DNA of 64,000 nt from Rhodococcus sp. IEGM 1379 (GTDB lineage: Bacteria; Actinomycetota; Actinomycetes; Mycobacteriales; Mycobacteriaceae). The stretch spans positions 1 to 64,000 of the forward strand of contig NZ_JASHKR010000007.1 of assembly GCF_030056815.1 (NCBI RefSeq), in the 5' to 3' direction. This document shows, in pieces, positions 63,130-64,000 of this stretch. Both the position numbers and the translations under genes were made by a program. Position 1 is the stretch's first letter. Every line of letters starts with the position of its first letter. The notes beneath the pieces were generated by a model. The model was not told the DNA's origin. It saw nothing but the letters and a program-made list of their open reading frames with translations, and made no database searches.

Positions 63130-63164
63130 GTCGGTAGACGAGACATTCTCGTCTACCGACTTTT
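63130..63164 (+). terminator. Rho-independent terminator
   Basis: Perfect 14-bp stem GTCGGTAGACGAGA with its complement, three-base loop CAT, then TTTT. It separates pcaK from pobA. Confidence 0.9.
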
Positions 63165-63269
63165 CTTGTATCCGAACGAGATTTAACCTCGAGTGCGAGT
63201 TTCACCTCGGGTAAGCACTGCATAGTTCGAAACGCCGGGGACGATTTCGCGGGTGCGAAAAAGCAAACT

Positions 63270-63284
63270 TTCACTCAGTGAAAT
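63270..63284. promoter_or_regulatory. Palindrome TTTCACTCAGTGAAA before pobA
   Basis: Perfect 15-bp dyad (TTTCACT-C-AGTGAAA) 82 bp upstream of pobA. Likely operator for a regulator of 4-hydroxybenzoate use (PobR type); the regulator gene is not in the window. Confidence 0.55.
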
Positions 63285-63293
63285 TAGTACTAG

Positions 63294-64000
<707 letters not shown>

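Overview
The window looks like chromosomal DNA of a mycolic-acid actinomycete, most likely a Rhodococcus of the erythropolis/qingshengii type. The evidence is high GC, many GTG and apparently leaderless starts, F420-dependent and SepH-type actinobacterial proteins, and a gene order that from memory parallels Mycobacterium tuberculosis Rv0858c-Rv0898. That order is gltA, citA, serC, sepH, DUF2537, SpoU methyltransferase, MarR, DUF2530, DUF3027, MFS, DUF2771, cspB, YccF, rpfA, Rv0863/0862-like genes, XPB helicase and dapC. The genus is an inference. I see no rRNA, tRNA or CRISPR.

Layout. 0-2 kb: a glycerol/aquaporin channel whose C-terminus is broken at the window edge, divergent from a SorC-type regulator with two matching palindromic operators. 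2-12.7 kb: central metabolism (FKBP isomerase, citrate synthase, aldose epimerase, MFS, pdxH, second citrate synthase, serC) and sepH. 12.7-26.7 kb: rRNA/tRNA methyltransferase, a TetR/membrane-protein pair, MFS pumps, MarR, a purine permease, a PAP2 phosphatase, a large Hsp90-fold (sacsin-like) ATPase, DUF3027, a glutaminyl cyclase-like lipoprotein, MFS, DUF2771 and a cold-shock protein. 26.7-33.3 kb: YccF, then rpfA behind a perfect CRP/GlxR-type site and a cyclic-di-AMP (ydaO) riboswitch, followed by the Rv0862c-like protein, two small genes not previously called, and XPB helicase. 33.3-38.2 kb: a secreted metallo-hydrolase, an LLM flavin oxidoreductase and a SigJ-like ECF sigma factor. 38.2-40.6 kb: a decayed patch with a deleted TnpB, a second TnpB scrap, the tail of an acyl-CoA dehydrogenase and a frameshifted TetR.

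41-49.7 kb is a tight seven-gene oxidative operon: Baeyer-Villiger-type monooxygenase, ferritin-like metal hydrolase, ferredoxin reductase, SRPBCC protein, aldehyde dehydrogenase, SDR and acyl-CoA ligase. A divergent TetR gene faces it across two TGACAT-N6-ATGTCA operators. Its make-up recalls the mymA operon of mycobacteria. Next come the molybdate operon mopI-modABC (minus strand) and an intact TnpB element flanked by 20-bp direct repeats. The conserved order then resumes with dapC, coupled to an AraC regulator, and continues to VOC, Lrp/AsnC with azlCD, a nickel/cobalt permease, AlkB with an SOS box, and a 4-hydroxybenzoate uptake/hydroxylation pair (pcaK-like MFS and pobA, the latter running off the window).
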